45,281 nt of DNA from Mycoplasmataceae bacterium (GTDB lineage Bacteria > Bacillota_I > Bacilli_A > Mycoplasmatales > Mycoplasmoidaceae), in contig JAEELD010000026.1 in assembly GCA_016288695.1 (NCBI GenBank), forward strand, positions 81,774-127,054. Reading direction: 5' to 3'. The translations under genes and the position numbers were made by a program. This document shows, piece by piece, positions 1 through 10,702 of this stretch (positions within the stretch are counted from its first letter, which is position 1; each line of letters begins with the position of its first letter). Under the pieces are notes generated by a model. It was not told where the DNA came from. It worked only from the letters and a program-made list of their open reading frames with translations, and ran no database searches.

Positions 1-198
1 ATTGCATGGGAACCCATACAATTTAAAAAATGTCGGAATCGCTCCGAATGACTTAATTAATTTTTTAGCTTTTTTATCTAATTGTTTTGTTGTTATACCA
101 GGTTTAATATATCCAACTAACTCTGAACGAACTTTCTTTCATATAGAGCATGCTTCTTTTATGCCAGATATTTGCGATTCATTTTTAATAATTATCAT
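1..198 (-). CDS. map: Methionine aminopeptidase, N-terminal part (cut by window edge)
   Basis: The minus-strand frame starts at ATG 198 and runs off the left edge, giving about 66 residues. It begins MIIIKNESQISGIKEACSIW and continues with GYIKPGITTKQLD, the usual start of type I methionine aminopeptidases, which remove the initiator Met from nascent proteins. The metal-binding residues lie outside the window. The start overlaps the end of adk by 14 bases. The order secY-adk-map is the classic end of the spc operon in Firmicutes and mollicutes, which supports the call despite truncation. One TGA is read as Trp (SIW). Confidence 0.85.
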
Positions 199-853
199 TT
201 CTATTTTGAATAATTTTATCTACTTTACTACAAAATTCATTAATTGATTCATCTGATGAAAACACCCGAAACAATTTATGTTGCTTTTCGTAAAAATCTA
301 ATAATGGGAGTGTATTTTTTGAATATTCTAAAAAACGCTGTTTTACTGTGTTTTCATTATCATCAGATCTTTTTATTAATTGTCCACCACAAACATCACA
401 AATATTTTCTTTTTTTGGTGGAAAAAAATATAAATTATAACCTTTATTACATTTTGAACAAGACACCCTTCCAATTATTCTTTTGATAGCTAAATCTTGA
501 TCAATTTTTATAAAAATCACTTTATCAATGTCACATATCGATTTTAGAAAATTTGCTTGATTAATTGTTCGAGGATATCCATCTAAAATGAAATGCTTGT
601 TTGCTATTAGCAAATCTTTAATCTTAATTTCAATCAAATCATTAGTAATAAAATCAGGTATCAACTTACCTTGTTTGACTAAATCAGTAATTAATTTAGA
701 ATGAGTACTGTTTTTTTTAATTGCTTCTCTAAATAAGTTTCCTGTAGATAAATGAACATAATTAAATTTATTTATTAAGTAATCTGATAATGTTCCTTTA
801 CCAGCACCTGGCGCTCCTAAAAGTATCAAATTAGGAAAATTATTTTTTATCAT
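185..853 (-). CDS. adk: Adenylate kinase
   Basis: A 222-residue protein that converts ATP + AMP to 2 ADP in the cytosol. The P-loop GAPGAGKGT lies at residues 13-21 and the NMP-binding segment (STGNLFREAI) follows. LDGYPRT marks the conserved core. The LID carries a zinc-binding pattern CSKC...CDVC, typical of Gram-positive-type enzymes. Length is normal for the long form. ATG 853 overlaps the end of secY by 7 bases and the stop overlaps map, so the three genes are translationally coupled at the end of the ribosomal operon. Confidence 0.96.
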   Translation of the reverse strand: MIKNNFPNLILLGAPGAGKGTLSDYLINKFNYVHLSTGNLFREAIKKNSTHSKLITDLVKQGKLIPDFITNDLIEIKIKDLLIANKHFILDGYPRTINQANFLKSICDIDKVIFIKIDQDLAIKRIIGRVSCSKCNKGYNLYFFPPKKENICDVCGGQLIKRSDDNENTVKQRFLEYSKNTLPLLDFYEKQHKLFRVFSSDESINEFCSKVDKIIQNRNDNY

Positions 854-2571
854 AATTCCTCAACTTGTTGATTGCTTGAATCACTTGTACTAGCATAAAA
901 ACTTGATTGAATTTTTGTCTTAGTGATTTCATAACCTGTATTTGTTGCTGCAGATTTAATAGAATTTCAAATTTCAATTGTTGATGAAACAATAATAATG
1001 ACACCAGTTCCCCCTAATGCAACACCACTTGGTATTGTTGTTAATTTACTTACCAAATAAGGAAGGGTTGCAATAATTGCAAGGAATGGACCACCTAATC
1101 AATTGACACGATTCAAAATCTTTGTAATATATTTAGCAGTATTTGATGATTTAACTCCAGGAATAAATTTACCTGATTTAGCAAAATTTTCTTCTAGTAA
1201 AGGTGGATTCAACTGAATATATGAATAAAAGAAACTAAATAATATTATCAATATAAAGTAAAATGACATACCAAATCATGACTCTAAAGTTAAGTAATCA
1301 TTTATAAACCATTTTGCCTCACCTTCTTGCAAAAATTGACTAATAATATTTGGGATAGTCGAAATTGAAGAGGCAAAAATGACTGGAATAACCCCACCAG
1401 AATTAAACTTGATTGGTAAATACGGTAAACTATTAGCACTTGTTGCTAGACCTTCACCTGTTTGCTGAATTGGTATTTTTCTTATTGAGTCATTTATAAA
1501 TGTAACAACAAGCAAAACAAGAAAATAAAAAAGTATATAAATGCCAAATAAAAAAGTAATTGTTAACATAACACCTGTTGTATCAGATGAAAATTGCTTG
1601 CCAATATAATTGTAAACCATTTGGAAATTACCAAAAATATTAGACAAAATACCTGCCAAAATTATTACAGTAATCCCATTACCTACACCTCTTTTTGTAA
1701 TCATATCACCAAAAAATATTGCAACATAACTGCCGCCAGTAAGTATTGACATTAATGCAACTATTTCTCCAAATGACAACTCATATAAATGTGAATGACC
1801 AAAAATTGTAAATTGTCCTGCAGATGATTCACTACTGCTATTATTCATATTCAAAATTAATGCAATGACTGCATAAGATTGTATTACACAAAATGGTAAA
1901 TTTAAAATACGTGTGACAATTTCTAATTTTCTTTTCCCAATTTCACCTTGCTTAGCCATTCTTGTCAAAGGAGGCACTAAGTCTGATGAAAGCAATTGGA
2001 CTATAATTTGGCTTGTAATATAAGGCCCTACTCCAACAGCAAAAATACTCATTCTAGTTAATCCGCCACCTGCTAGTAAATTTAACATCCCTGCAAAATC
2101 ATTCCCAGGATTATAAACCTTTGGTATCGAAATCCCTGGAATTGTAATTATGCTCGCTATGTGAAATATTATTAACAGAAATAATGTAAAAAAAATACCT
2201 GACAATACTTTCTTATTTAAAAAAATAGTTAATATTTTTTTTAATAAATTTTCATTTTGTGTAAGTTTAAACTTATTGTGTTTAAATTTTTCAATATTGG
2301 AAGAATTATTCCTAAAAAGTTTAACTTTTGAATACAAAGTTTTTATATCAGAAACATATGCTTTATATTGATTTTCAATTTTTGAAATATTTTTTTGACA
2401 TTCATCAAAAAAATGGCCTTTTTGTTCTGCAGTTAAATTATCTTGATTGCATAAATTTTTATATGATAATTTATTTCTACTAATTTCATTTTTATATCAA
2501 ATCTTACAAGCTTTTAAAGCTTCATTTTTACTTTTATAATTTGAAATATTAAATTTTGATAAATCTTCCAT
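847..2571 (-). CDS. secY: Protein translocase subunit SecY with long N-terminal extension
   Basis: Central channel subunit of the Sec translocon in the membrane. From about residue 105 the protein follows the SecY pattern: a first membrane helix, a plug region with ITIPGISIPKVY, then multiple helices with NPP and GVIPVIFASS motifs. Several TGA codons encode Trp, and reading them as stops would split the gene. The family normally starts at about the LKKILTIFLNKK segment. Here the frame continues upstream to ATG 2571, two bases past the rplO stop, giving about 105 extra hydrophilic, Lys- and Asn-rich, partly helical residues. Total is 574 residues. A TTG at 2337 would give a shorter product, but the coupled ATG is favoured. 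Confidence 0.93.
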
Positions 2572-2572
2572 T

Positions 2573-3043
2573 TTATTTTTTAAATTTAACAATTTTAATA
2601 GTAGAACCATTCTTTTCTAAAAATGATTTTAAAGGTTTACTTATCTCATTTACTTCAATCTCGTATTTATTTTTATCTTTTAAAAGATCATAATTACGTG
2701 GGCCAATTAACTTTATCGGATTTTTTTTCTTCCCTATAAGTTTCTTTGCTAGCAAGCTATCATGAGTTATCTTATCCAGCTTAGCTTTAACAATCATATC
2801 CATTGAAATTAAGTACTTATTTGTTTTAAAATTGAATGAATTAAAACCAACTTTTGGTATTTTACGATATATTGGTGTTTGACCACCTTCAAATCCAATT
2901 CTTACATTACCTGACTTTCGTGAATGCTGTCCTTTTTGGCCTCTACTAGATGTTTTACCCAATCCAGAAGAAAAACCACGACCATAAGTTTTTTTCTTGT
3001 GATGTCTTGCACCTTTATTGTATTTAAGATTATTTAATTCCAT
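2573..3043 (-). CDS. rplO: 50S ribosomal protein L15
   Basis: A 156-residue large-subunit protein that binds 23S rRNA late in assembly. The N-terminal Gly/Arg/Lys-rich part ([22 protein letters not shown]) and the [17 protein letters not shown] segment are diagnostic of bacterial L15. It sits between rpsE and secY as in most bacteria (rpmD is absent between rpsE and rplO). The ATG directly follows the rpsE stop. Confidence 0.96.
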   Translation of the reverse strand: MELNNLKYNKGARHHKKKTYGRGFSSGLGKTSSRGQKGQHSRKSGNVRIGFEGGQTPIYRKIPKVGFNSFNFKTNKYLISMDMIVKAKLDKITHDSLLAKKLIGKKKNPIKLIGPRNYDLLKDKNKYEIEVNEISKPLKSFLEKNGSTIKIVKFKK

Positions 3044-3748
3044 TTACTTACTTTCTCCTTTTTTTTCATTAAAAGATTGTTTGCTACTACTGCTTGTTCT
3101 ATATAAATCACGAGCTTTCATAACATTTGAATAATTTAATTGATTAAGAAGACCTTCAACAACCGCTGAAGCCATATTTAATGAAGTATTTGAACCTAAA
3201 TTTTTTGAATACAAGTTTTTATAACCAGCAAGTTCAATAACATCACGAATTACACCACCAGCAATAATACCTGTACCGTCCTTTGCAGGTTTTAATAAAA
3301 CTTTAGTAGCCCCATTATGACATAAAATTTCATGATGTATGGTGTATTTTTTTGTCATTGGTACATTCACAAGATTCTTTCTGGCATTTTTAACTGCTTT
3401 TTTAATCGCGCCTGGTACTTCAATAGATTTACCTATCCCATATCCTACACGACCATTTTTATTACCAACAATAACTAATGCAGAAAAACGCATTCTTCTA
3501 CCACCTTTTGTGGTTTTATTAATTCGTTTTATCTTAACAACTCTTTCCTCAAAATTGTCCCCTAATGAATTTTTTCTCCTAGAAGAAAATATACGCTGTG
3601 ATGAAACTTGTTTTGATTCCCCACCAAAATTCCTTTTTTGCAAATTGCCAACTACTTGTTTAGTTTCAGTTGTTTTATTTTCTTTATTTTCAACACTTGC
3701 ACTTGTTGGTTGTTTATTAATTTCTTCAGTTTTAATTTTATCAGCCAT
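3044..3748 (-). CDS. rpsE: 30S ribosomal protein S5 with N-terminal tail
   Basis: A 234-residue small-subunit protein near the mRNA entry channel, involved in decoding accuracy. The double-stranded-RNA-binding fold is visible from about residue 68 ([29 protein letters not shown]) through [16 protein letters not shown]. About 60 hydrophilic residues rich in Lys, Glu, Asn and Thr precede it. Such N-terminal tails are known in mollicute S5. There is no L30 gene between rpsE and rplO. Confidence 0.96.
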   Translation of the reverse strand: MADKIKTEEINKQPTSASVENKENKTTETKQVVGNLQKRNFGGESKQVSSQRIFSSRRKNSLGDNFEERVVKIKRINKTTKGGRRMRFSALVIVGNKNGRVGYGIGKSIEVPGAIKKAVKNARKNLVNVPMTKKYTIHHEILCHNGATKVLLKPAKDGTGIIAGGVIRDVIELAGYKNLYSKNLGSNTSLNMASAVVEGLLNQLNYSNVMKARDLYRTSSSSKQSFNEKKGESK

Positions 3749-3765
3749 AATTCCTACACCTCAAA

Positions 3766-4125
3766 TTAAAATGATAATCCATTCTCGCGTGCTGCATCTG
3801 CTAATGCTTTTATTTTACCATGATATAAATTCCCACCACGATCAAATGCAACTGCTTTAATTTTTAATGCAACTGCTTTTTTAGCAATATCTTGACCAAC
3901 CATTTTGGAATTTTGGATATTTAATTTTTTCAATTTCAAGATAAGAGTAGAACTTGATGCTAAAACTTTACCTTTAGAATCATCTATTATTTGTGCATAG
4001 ATATGATGATCAGTCTTCGTCACTACTAATCTTGGGAATGCATTCTCACATCTTTTTAATGTGGCTGTTATTCTTTTATGTCGCAATTTTCTTTGTTTTT
4101 TACGATTAAAATTAATTTTTTTCAT
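3766..4125 (-). CDS. rplR: 50S ribosomal protein L18
   Basis: A 119-residue 5S-rRNA-binding protein. The Lys/Arg-rich N-terminus (RKKQRKLRHKRI), LVVTKTDHHIYAQIIDD and the C-terminal FDRGGNLYHGKIKALADAAREN GL segments are the L18 signature. Length is normal. It lies between rplF and rpsE in the standard spc order. Confidence 0.96.
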   Translation of the reverse strand: MKKINFNRKKQRKLRHKRITATLKRCENAFPRLVVTKTDHHIYAQIIDDSKGKVLASSSTLILKLKKLNIQNSKMVGQDIAKKAVALKIKAVAFDRGGNLYHGKIKALADAARENGLSF

Positions 4126-4137
4126 AACCTAACTCCT

Positions 4138-4686
4138 TTATTTTTTAGCAGTTTCAGCAGTTTTACCAACTTTACGTATTATATGTTCACCAACATACAT
4201 AATCCCTTTACCATTATATGGTTCAGGTTTTCTAATTGATCTGATGTTTGATGCAAATTCACCAACTTTTATCTTATCAAAACCAGAAATTGTGATACTT
4301 GTAGGATTTGCACATTGAACATCTAAACCATCGGGAATGTCAAAAACTACAGGATGTGAAAAACCAATAGCTAAATTAAGTTTTTTTCCTGAGACATTTG
4401 CTTTATAACCAACACCTTCTATATGCAATTCAATTTTAAAACCTGTGCTTAAGCCAATTAATGCATTATTTATTAACGAATTAATAGTTCCATGGAATGC
4501 TTTAGATTTTTTTTCATCATTCGAACGTGATACTTTAATTTGATTATTTATTTGCTCGACTTTAATAAAATTAGGAAAATCAATTTGCATTTTTCCTTTC
4601 GCATTAAAAATCTCAACTAAATTTTGTTTTATTGCAACATTTACTCCTGTTGGAATATTTAATAACTTATTACCTTTTCGTGACAT
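4138..4686 (-). CDS. rplF: 50S ribosomal protein L6
   Basis: A large-subunit protein near the factor-binding centre. The canonical beginning MSRKGNKLLNIPTGV at ATG 4686 follows a strong GGAGGGG ribosome-binding site. That start is preferred over an in-frame TTG 24 bases upstream, which would lie in the rpsH stop region. The C-terminal motif KIKVGEFASNIRSIRKPEPYNGKGI is the L6 signature. 182 residues, normal length. Confidence 0.96.
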   Translation of the reverse strand: MSRKGNKLLNIPTGVNVAIKQNLVEIFNAKGKMQIDFPNFIKVEQINNQIKVSRSNDEKKSKAFHGTINSLINNALIGLSTGFKIELHIEGVGYKANVSGKKLNLAIGFSHPVVFDIPDGLDVQCANPTSITISGFDKIKVGEFASNIRSIRKPEPYNGKGIMYVGEHIIRKVGKTAETAKK

Positions 4687-4703
4687 ATTTTCCTTTCCCC
4701 TCC

Positions 4704-5093
4704 TTACCAAACATACAATAGTATTTCACCACCAATTTTCAATTTACGTGCTTCTTGATCAGTCATTAATCCTTTTGAAGTTGAAATGATAGCAATACCT
4801 AAACCATTTAAAACATAAGGTAGTTTTTTTGATTCTTGGTATACTCTTAAACCTGGCTTAGATATTTGTCGAATACCATTTATAGGAGAAATTGAATTTT
4901 TATATTTTAAATTAACAATAGTAGATTTATGCTTATTTTCGACCAACACTTTATAATCATCAATATAACCTTGTCGTTTTAAAACATCAACAATCGAATT
5001 TGTCAAATTACTACTATTAAACTTAATCGATTGTAAGTGCGCCTTACTAGCGTTTTTTATTCTTATAATTAAATCTGCAATTGGATCTATCAT
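4704..5093 (-). CDS. rpsH: 30S ribosomal protein S8
   Basis: A 129-residue primary 16S-rRNA-binding protein that often autoregulates spc operons. It begins MIDPIADLIIRIKNASKAH, and its C-terminal half shows ISKPGLRVY, LNGLGIAIISTSKGLMTDQEARK and GGEILLYVW. Length is normal. Confidence 0.96.
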   Translation of the reverse strand: MIDPIADLIIRIKNASKAHLQSIKFNSSNLTNSIVDVLKRQGYIDDYKVLVENKHKSTIVNLKYKNSISPINGIRQISKPGLRVYQESKKLPYVLNGLGIAIISTSKGLMTDQEARKLKIGGEILLYVW

Positions 5094-5113
5094 TTATTTG
5101 TACTCCTTAATTA

Positions 5114-5296
5114 TCATGATGATTTTTTTAGACCAGGAATTGCTCCCTTATATGCCAATTCTCTCATGCATATCCTACATAAACCAAATTTTCCATAAAC
5201 AGCATGTGGTCTCCCACATCTAACACATCGGTGGTACTTTCTTGTTGAAAATTTTGGAACTCTTTTTTGCTTTGCGATTAATGATTTTTTTGCCAT
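5114..5296 (-). CDS. rpsN: 30S ribosomal protein S14, zinc-binding short form
   Basis: A 60-residue S14 of the type Z class. The zinc ribbon is [20 protein letters not shown] (two C-x2-C pairs). It begins [19 protein letters not shown]. The short zinc form is normal in Gram-positive bacteria and mollicutes. It lies between rplE and rpsH. Confidence 0.96.
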   Translation of the reverse strand: MAKKSLIAKQKRVPKFSTRKYHRCVRCGRPHAVYGKFGLCRICMRELAYKGAIPGLKKSS

Positions 5297-5299
5297 ATA

Positions 5300-5857
5300 C
5301 TATATTCCTTTCCTACCTTTTACTATTGGCAAGCCAATTGCTCTTAATAAAACAAGAGCCTCTTCTTGGCTATTAGATGATGTTGAAATAACAAATGTAA
5401 CATTGAATCCTCTTATCTTTTTAACATTTTCAAAATTTATTTCAGTAAAAATAATTTGTTCTTTAATACCTAATGTGTAATTTGTTTGTTTATCAAATGA
5501 ACCAATTGGTAAACCTTTAAAATCCCTAACACGAGGCAATGCTACATTACATAAATTCTCAACAAAATTTCACATCCTCTCTCCTCTTAATGTAACTTTA
5601 ACACCTATTGGTTGACCTTCTCTAATTTTAAATGCTGCAATAGCCTTTTTTGCATAAGTTAAAATGGGTTTTTGCCCTGTTATAGCCTCAATTTCTTTTG
5701 CACATGCTTCGACTTGCTTAGCATCGTTAGCAACATCGCCTATGCCTGAATTAATACAAATTTTTTCAAGTTTAGGGACTTGATTAACATTTTTATATTT
5801 AAATTTAAGCATTGCTGCATCAAAAATCTTCTTTTTATAAGTGCTTGCTTTGTTCAT
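5300..5857 (-). CDS. rplE: 50S ribosomal protein L5
   Basis: A 185-residue protein binding 5S rRNA at the subunit interface. The N-terminal half shows [18 protein letters not shown] and [33 protein letters not shown]. The C-terminal half shows [16 protein letters not shown] and ends in the normal GLP position. A TGA at the junction near 5570 encodes a Trp in the usual RMW-F segment. Confidence 0.96.
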
Positions 5858-5863
5858 AGTTTA

Positions 5864-6196
5864 TTATTTCTTCCCCTTCTCAATTTCAGTATTAGTTTTT
5901 TTAGAAACTCTGACCTTTTTATTTGATTTATCAAAACGATAAGAAATTTTTGAAATTCCTTGTGGAGCTTTTGCTACAACTAATGCAAGCTTTGAAACAT
6001 GAATTGGTGCTTCGAATGTTTTTATTCCGCCTTTATTTTGATTTTTCTGGCTTGGTTTTGCATGTTTTTTAACAATGTTAAGACCTTCAACTATTGCTGT
6101 GTTATTTTTTCAATTAACACTTAATACAATACCTTCTTTGGTAGCATTTTTACCACTAATTATTCTAACTAAATCACCTTTTTTAATTCTTCTCAT
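5864..6196 (-). CDS. rplX: 50S ribosomal protein L24
   Basis: A 110-residue assembly-initiator protein with a KOW domain: [27 protein letters not shown], then a TGA-encoded Trp. The segment [11 protein letters not shown] and the glycine-rich turn are typical. The gene fills the interval between rplN and rplE exactly. Confidence 0.94.
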
Positions 6197-6216
6197 AATC
6201 CTATCACCTATTTTAC

Positions 6217-6585
6217 CTACAATACCTCAGTCGCTAATGAAATTATCTTCATAAATCCCTTATCTCTCAATTCCCTAGCAACAGGCCCGAAAATACGTGT
6301 ACCTTTAGGTGTTTTATCATCTTTAATTAAAACACAAGCATTATCATCAAATTTTACACAATTCCCATTTGGTCTTTTAATATTCTTTCTCACTCTAATT
6401 ATTACTGCTAATGACATGCTTCCTTTTTTAGCTTGACTTGTAGGTGTTGCTTCTTTTACACTAACTTTAACAATATCACCAACAGATGCATAGCGCTGTC
6501 GTGAATTTCCTAAAACTTTTATAACACCAACTTGTTTTGCACCAGTATTGTCTGCCACTAATAATCGAGACATAAATTGAATCAT
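6217..6585 (-). CDS. rplN: 50S ribosomal protein L14
   Basis: A 122-residue protein of the intersubunit face. [39 protein letters not shown] and [21 protein letters not shown] are strongly conserved L14 segments. Canonical length, standard position between rpsQ and rplX. Confidence 0.97.
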   Translation of the reverse strand: MIQFMSRLLVADNTGAKQVGVIKVLGNSRQRYASVGDIVKVSVKEATPTSQAKKGSMSLAVIIRVRKNIKRPNGNCVKFDDNACVLIKDDKTPKGTRIFGPVARELRDKGFMKIISLATEVL

Positions 6586-6603
6586 AATTCTAACTCCTTC
6601 TAC

Positions 6604-6873
6604 TTATTTTGCATTAACTAGCACCTTTAATACTCGATAAGTTACAGTCTTGCTTAGTGGACGTGTCTCTACAATCCTTACAATATCGCCAACTTTACAA
6701 ATCCCTTTTGGATCGGCAGCATGAAATTTCTTATTAACAACAACTTGTTTTTTATATAAAGGATGTAAAAATTTTCTTTCAACATCAACAGTAACAGTTT
6801 TTGTCATTTTTGTTGAAATAACTGTTCCTTTTAGAAGTTTTCTACGATTTCTAACTATATTATTAATTGACAC
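6604..6873 (-). CDS. rpsQ: 30S ribosomal protein S17
   Basis: An 89-residue OB-fold protein binding 16S rRNA. The segments KLLKGTVISTKMTKTVTVDVERKF LHPLYKK, HAADPKGICKVGDIVRI and ETRPLSKTVTYRV are the S17 signature. Its start at 6873 abuts the rpmC stop. Confidence 0.96.
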   Translation of the reverse strand: MSINNIVRNRRKLLKGTVISTKMTKTVTVDVERKFLHPLYKKQVVVNKKFHAADPKGICKVGDIVRIVETRPLSKTVTYRVLKVLVNAK

Positions 6874-7316
6874 TATTTAACCTCCTTTAAAGTATTTTTT
6901 TTATCATCGACTGTATTCTTTTTAATTGATTCTTTTTTAACAATATTTTCTTTTACTGCCACTGTTTTTTTTGTGCTATTTGTTGTTGCACTTTTATCCT
7001 TACTAGAATTTTTATTAGAAGCATTTTTATTTTCCAAAATTTTTGTTACATTATCGGTAACAGATTTAACTTTATTGTTCTTTTTATCAATCAAATATAT
7101 ACCGTGACTACCTATAGAAACATCATAATCACGTTGGTTTAAAATAAACATACATCTTGCAATTGTTTGACGTATTTGTGAAATTATGTGAGTTTTTTGT
7201 ACTTCGCCCATTGCCATCTTGAAACGTGATTCTAATAACTGAGAATTTAATCTTGTTACTAGTGCACACAATTCTTCATTAGATTTACTTTGTAATTCTT
7301 TCACTTCTTTATTCAT
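6873..7316 (-). CDS. rpmC: 50S ribosomal protein L29 with long C-terminal tail
   Basis: Residues 1-65 form the L29 core at the exit tunnel ([47 protein letters not shown]). The protein then continues for about 75 residues rich in Lys, Asn, Ser and Thr with no recognisable fold, to 147 residues in all (the usual length is 60-70). ATG 7316 is chosen over an in-frame TTG at 7355 because L29 begins there and because it overlaps the rplP stop by 8 bases. Confidence 0.92.
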   Translation of the reverse strand: MNKEVKELQSKSNEELCALVTRLNSQLLESRFKMAMGEVQKTHIISQIRQTIARCMFILNQRDYDVSIGSHGIYLIDKKNNKVKSVTDNVTKILENKNASNKNSSKDKSATTNSTKKTVAVKENIVKKESIKKNTVDDKKNTLKEVK

Positions 7317-7728
7317 GTGGTATCTCACCTTTCTTAACAATCTTTGTTTTAACATTTAATTTGTTGCCAGCTTTTCGCAAAGCTTCTCTTGCTTGAAATT
7401 CTGGTATCCCTGCAATTTCAGCTATTATTGTTCCTCTTTTAACAACTGCTACTCACATTTCTGGATTACCCTTACCAGAACCCATTCGAACTTCAAGAGG
7501 TTTACGTGTAAGCGAAAGTTGAGGAAATACACGTATTCAAATCTTGCCAATAGTTCCAATTGCTTTTGATAAAACAACACGAAGTGCTTCTAATTGCTTA
7601 TCAGTTACTCAATTACCTTCTAATGCTAATAAACCATATTCTCCAAATGCAACATACTTATTGCCTTTTGCCTTACCATCATATTTGGTTCTATGAGGTT
7701 TACGATATTTAACACGCTTTGGCTGCAT
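7309..7728 (-). CDS. rplP: 50S ribosomal protein L16
   Basis: About 139 residues; this protein organises the A-site region. It begins [20 protein letters not shown] and carries [21 protein letters not shown], the L16 signature. Three TGA-encoded Trp codons split the frame if code 11 is assumed. A second ATG three bases upstream (7731) is equally possible. The 3' end overlaps rpmC. Confidence 0.95.
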
Positions 7729-7739
7729 CATAATCTATC

Positions 7740-8519
7740 CTATTTAACCTCCTCTTTTTTATTTGAAACATTTACATTTGCACTATTTTTTGGGTTAGAT
7801 TCTATAAATGCTTTTTTACTAACATTAGTATGTGTATCCCTAGCAAAAGTTGGTTTTGGTTCAATTTGATTATTCAAACCTTTCTTGAATATTTCACCTC
7901 TATTGATCCACACTTTGACACCAATTAAACCATATGTTGTGTGTGCTTCTTCAACAGCATAATCTAAGTCACTTCGAATGGTATTCATAGGAATAACTCC
8001 TTCTGAATAACCTTCTTCTCTTGCCATTTCCACTCCACCAAGCCTACCACTCACATTTGTTTTAATACCTAATGCTCGTGATTGCATAACCTTTTTAATT
8101 GCTTTTTTTTGTGCAGTTCTGAAACTAACTCGATTTTCTATAGCATCAGCTATTTCTCTAGCTATAACTTTAGCACTCCAAGCAACATTTGCATAAGGCA
8201 AGCAATTGATGTTAACAACGATCTTTCTTCCAACAATTTTATTAACTAACAAAACTAAATCCTTGATGTTTTCACCATTTTTGCCAATAATCAATCCGGG
8301 TTGACCACAATAAACAAATAAATCTATATTTTTTTGGGTTCTTTCAATTTCGATCCGATCAATTTGTGCTTGTTTGAATTTTTTATAAAACAAATTTCGA
8401 ATCTTTTCATCCTGAACTAATCATTGACTCATCTGAACCTGGTTATTAGGTATTCATCTTGATTGCCAATTCTTATTAATTCCAAATCTTAAACCATTAG
8501 GATTAACTTTTTGTCCCAT
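7740..8519 (-). CDS. rpsC: 30S ribosomal protein S3
   Basis: A 259-residue protein with an N-terminal KH domain ([20 protein letters not shown]) and the C-terminal S3 domain ([28 protein letters not shown]-type, [12 protein letters not shown]). It begins [18 protein letters not shown], with two TGA Trp codons near the N-terminus. The last 45 residues are a low-complexity Asn/Ser/Lys tail. The start overlaps the rplV stop by one base (TAATG). Confidence 0.96.
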
Positions 8520-8962
8520 TATTTTTTTTCTCCTTTTAAGAAATTTGATTGATTACTTTTTTTAGAAGCGCTTTTCTTTTTTTGCCTTAGCTTTAATTTG
8601 ATATCAGCTAAATCTTTTTGCTTTTGATTAACATCATCGCTTAGTGTTATGCAAATTGTAGCAAATCTTTTCCTTATTGGTGAACTACTACCTTTTGCTC
8701 TTGGTATTGCTCTTTTGATAGTCTTAGATTGATTAGCTGTTATAGCATATATATATAACTTATTTGCAATCATGTTATGATTGTTAGTTGCATTAGCAAT
8801 AGCTGAATTCATTAATTTTTTTATAATTCTTGCAGTTTTATTTGGAATATTATCCAAAATCCGTGCAGCTTTAACAACATCTAACCCTCTAACCAAATCA
8901 CAAACCAAATTTGCTTTCTGACTAGATACATGAATTTTCCCTTGTTTAGCTGTAGTTTTCAT
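8519..8962 (-). CDS. rplV: 50S ribosomal protein L22
   Basis: A 147-residue protein lining the exit tunnel. [26 protein letters not shown] and the beta-hairpin [24 protein letters not shown] are diagnostic. Beyond the normal end it adds about 35 residues rich in Lys, Gln and Ser. Confidence 0.95.
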   Translation of the reverse strand: MKTTAKQGKIHVSSQKANLVCDLVRGLDVVKAARILDNIPNKTARIIKKLMNSAIANATNNHNMIANKLYIYAITANQSKTIKRAIPRAKGSSSPIRKRFATICITLSDDVNQKQKDLADIKLKLRQKKKSASKKSNQSNFLKGEKK

Positions 8963-8984
8963 TTTTGCCCTTCCCTATCTTATA

Positions 8985-9299
8985 TTATTTTGTATCAGTA
9001 ACACCTGTTGCAGCAGCGGCTTTGCTATCAGCGGCTTTATTGTTAGAAGAGTGTTCTTTAAATACACGTGTTGGGACAAACTCACCTAATTTATGACCAA
9101 CCATATCAGAAGTAACAAAAACAGGTTCAAATTTTCTTCCATTGTAAACATCAAACGTTAAACCGACAAACTCTGGGAAAATTGCACTTTTCCTACTTCA
9201 AGTTTTTATGCTTTTTTTCTTTTCTTGTTTGCTCATAAAAATAACTTTTTTCATTAATGAGTTTTCAACATACAATCCTTTTTTATTACTTCGTGACAT
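8985..9299 (-). CDS. rpsS: 30S ribosomal protein S19
   Basis: A 104-residue head protein: [45 protein letters not shown] (Trp from TGA), [22 protein letters not shown] short Ala/Asp/Thr tail follows. It sits between rplB and rplV as usual. Confidence 0.95.
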
Positions 9300-9319
9300 A
9301 ATACCTCCAACTATATTTT

Positions 9320-10162
9320 CTACTTACCATTACGTCTTCTAACAATTAAAAAATTAGATGATTTCTTTGGATTACGTGTCTTTATTCCCATATGACGCTT
9401 ACCTCAAGGAGTTCTTGGTGCATCATAACCAATTGGTTGGCGTCCTTCACCACCACCATGTGGGTGGTCGTTAGGGTTCATAGCACTACCACGAACTGTA
9501 GGTCGTATCCCCATCATTCTACTTCTACCTGCCTTGCCTAAATTAACCAAATTATGATCAACATTGGAAACTATTCCAATGGTTGCACGAGCTGTAATTG
9601 AAATTTTTCTATCCTCGCCAGATGGTAATTTAATAATTACAAATTTGCCAGTTTCATCTTTTCCAAGTACTTGTGCACCATTACCTGCTGAACGAACTAA
9701 TTGCCCACCTTTATTTGGACTCAACTCAATGTTATGTATAAAAGTACCTTCAGGAATATTCCCTACTTGTGTACAATTACCTACTTTAATATCAACTTTT
9801 TCACCAGAAATAATTTTGTCACCAACTTTAAGGCTTGAAGGTGTCAATATATAATTTTTTGTTCCATCTTCATAAACAATTAATGAAATGAAAGATGTTC
9901 TATTTGGATCATATTCTATAGTTTTAACTAATGCATACATATTATCTTTTTTGCGCTTAAAATCAATAATTCGATAAAACCTTTTATGTCTTCCGCCTTT
10001 ATGTCGAGTGGTGATTGAACCATACATTCCTCGCCCTGATTTGTTTTGCAAAATTTTCAATAATGGTTTATGAGGTTTATCATTAGTTAACTCTTTTTTA
10101 TAATCAACTAATGCAACAAAATGTTTTCCACTACTTCGTGTTTTTGTATACTTTATAGCCAT
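9320..10162 (-). CDS. rplB: 50S ribosomal protein L2
   Basis: A 280-residue protein required for peptidyl transferase assembly. The frame reads through one TGA Trp near 9404 ([16 protein letters not shown]). Signature segments are [44 protein letters not shown] and [23 protein letters not shown] with the essential His. Full length. Confidence 0.97.
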
Positions 10163-10164
10163 AA

Positions 10165-10701
10165 TTATTTTTGCTGTTCCTTTTTATTAATTTCATTTAA
10201 ATCTTTAGTAGGAGAAATTTTAGCAATTGATTTATCAGATTTAATATCATTATTTTTCTTAACTTCTTTGATAGAAGATAAATCTTTTTTCGAACTAGAA
10301 GTACTAGCACTTTTTTTACTGTTTTGATTGCTACTAGTAATTTCTTTTAACACGCCTTTTGTATTTAAATCATCTGCTGGTTTTTGCAATTTGGTATTAT
10401 CAGCATTTTTTGTATCATTATCAACATTAATATCTTTACCTGGTGGTAATGTTATGTATGCAATCTTTTCTAGTTTAGAATAGCCAGGGTGAAAAGTACC
10501 CATTCCAACCCTAACTGATTTTTTAATATGTGTATTAATTTTTAATGGTGAAAAATTGTAAAGGGCAACAAAAGCATTAAAAATTTCATGTTTATTAGCC
10601 TTTGGATTAACTAAAAAAACATATTGCTTAATGTCACCACGATTAAGACTATATGACTTTTCTGTTAAAATAGGTTTAATCAATATTTGAGTAATATTCA
10701 T
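10165..10701 (-). CDS. rplW: 50S ribosomal protein L23 with long C-terminal tail
   Basis: Residues 1-95 are the L23 core near the tunnel exit, where SRP and trigger factor dock ([45 protein letters not shown]). About 80 further residues, rich in Lys, Ser, Asn and Asp, follow without a recognisable domain. The total of 178 is nearly double the family norm. Its start lies two bases from rplD. Confidence 0.92.
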   Translation of the reverse strand: MNITQILIKPILTEKSYSLNRGDIKQYVFLVNPKANKHEIFNAFVALYNFSPLKINTHIKKSVRVGMGTFHPGYSKLEKIAYITLPPGKDINVDNDTKNADNTKLQKPADDLNTKGVLKEITSSNQNSKKSASTSSSKKDLSSIKEVKKNNDIKSDKSIAKISPTKDLNEINKKEQQK

Positions 10702-10702
10702 A

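Noticed and set aside
2-486. Plus-strand frames opposite map and adk
   Set aside because: Complement of recognised genes, with no independent support.
3339-3860. Long plus-strand open frame opposite rpsE and rplR
   Set aside because: It is the complement of conserved S5 and L18 coding sequence; hydrophobic composition follows from the basic codons on the other strand.
9564-9854. Plus-strand open frame opposite rplB
   Set aside because: It mirrors a highly conserved L2 region and has no start context.
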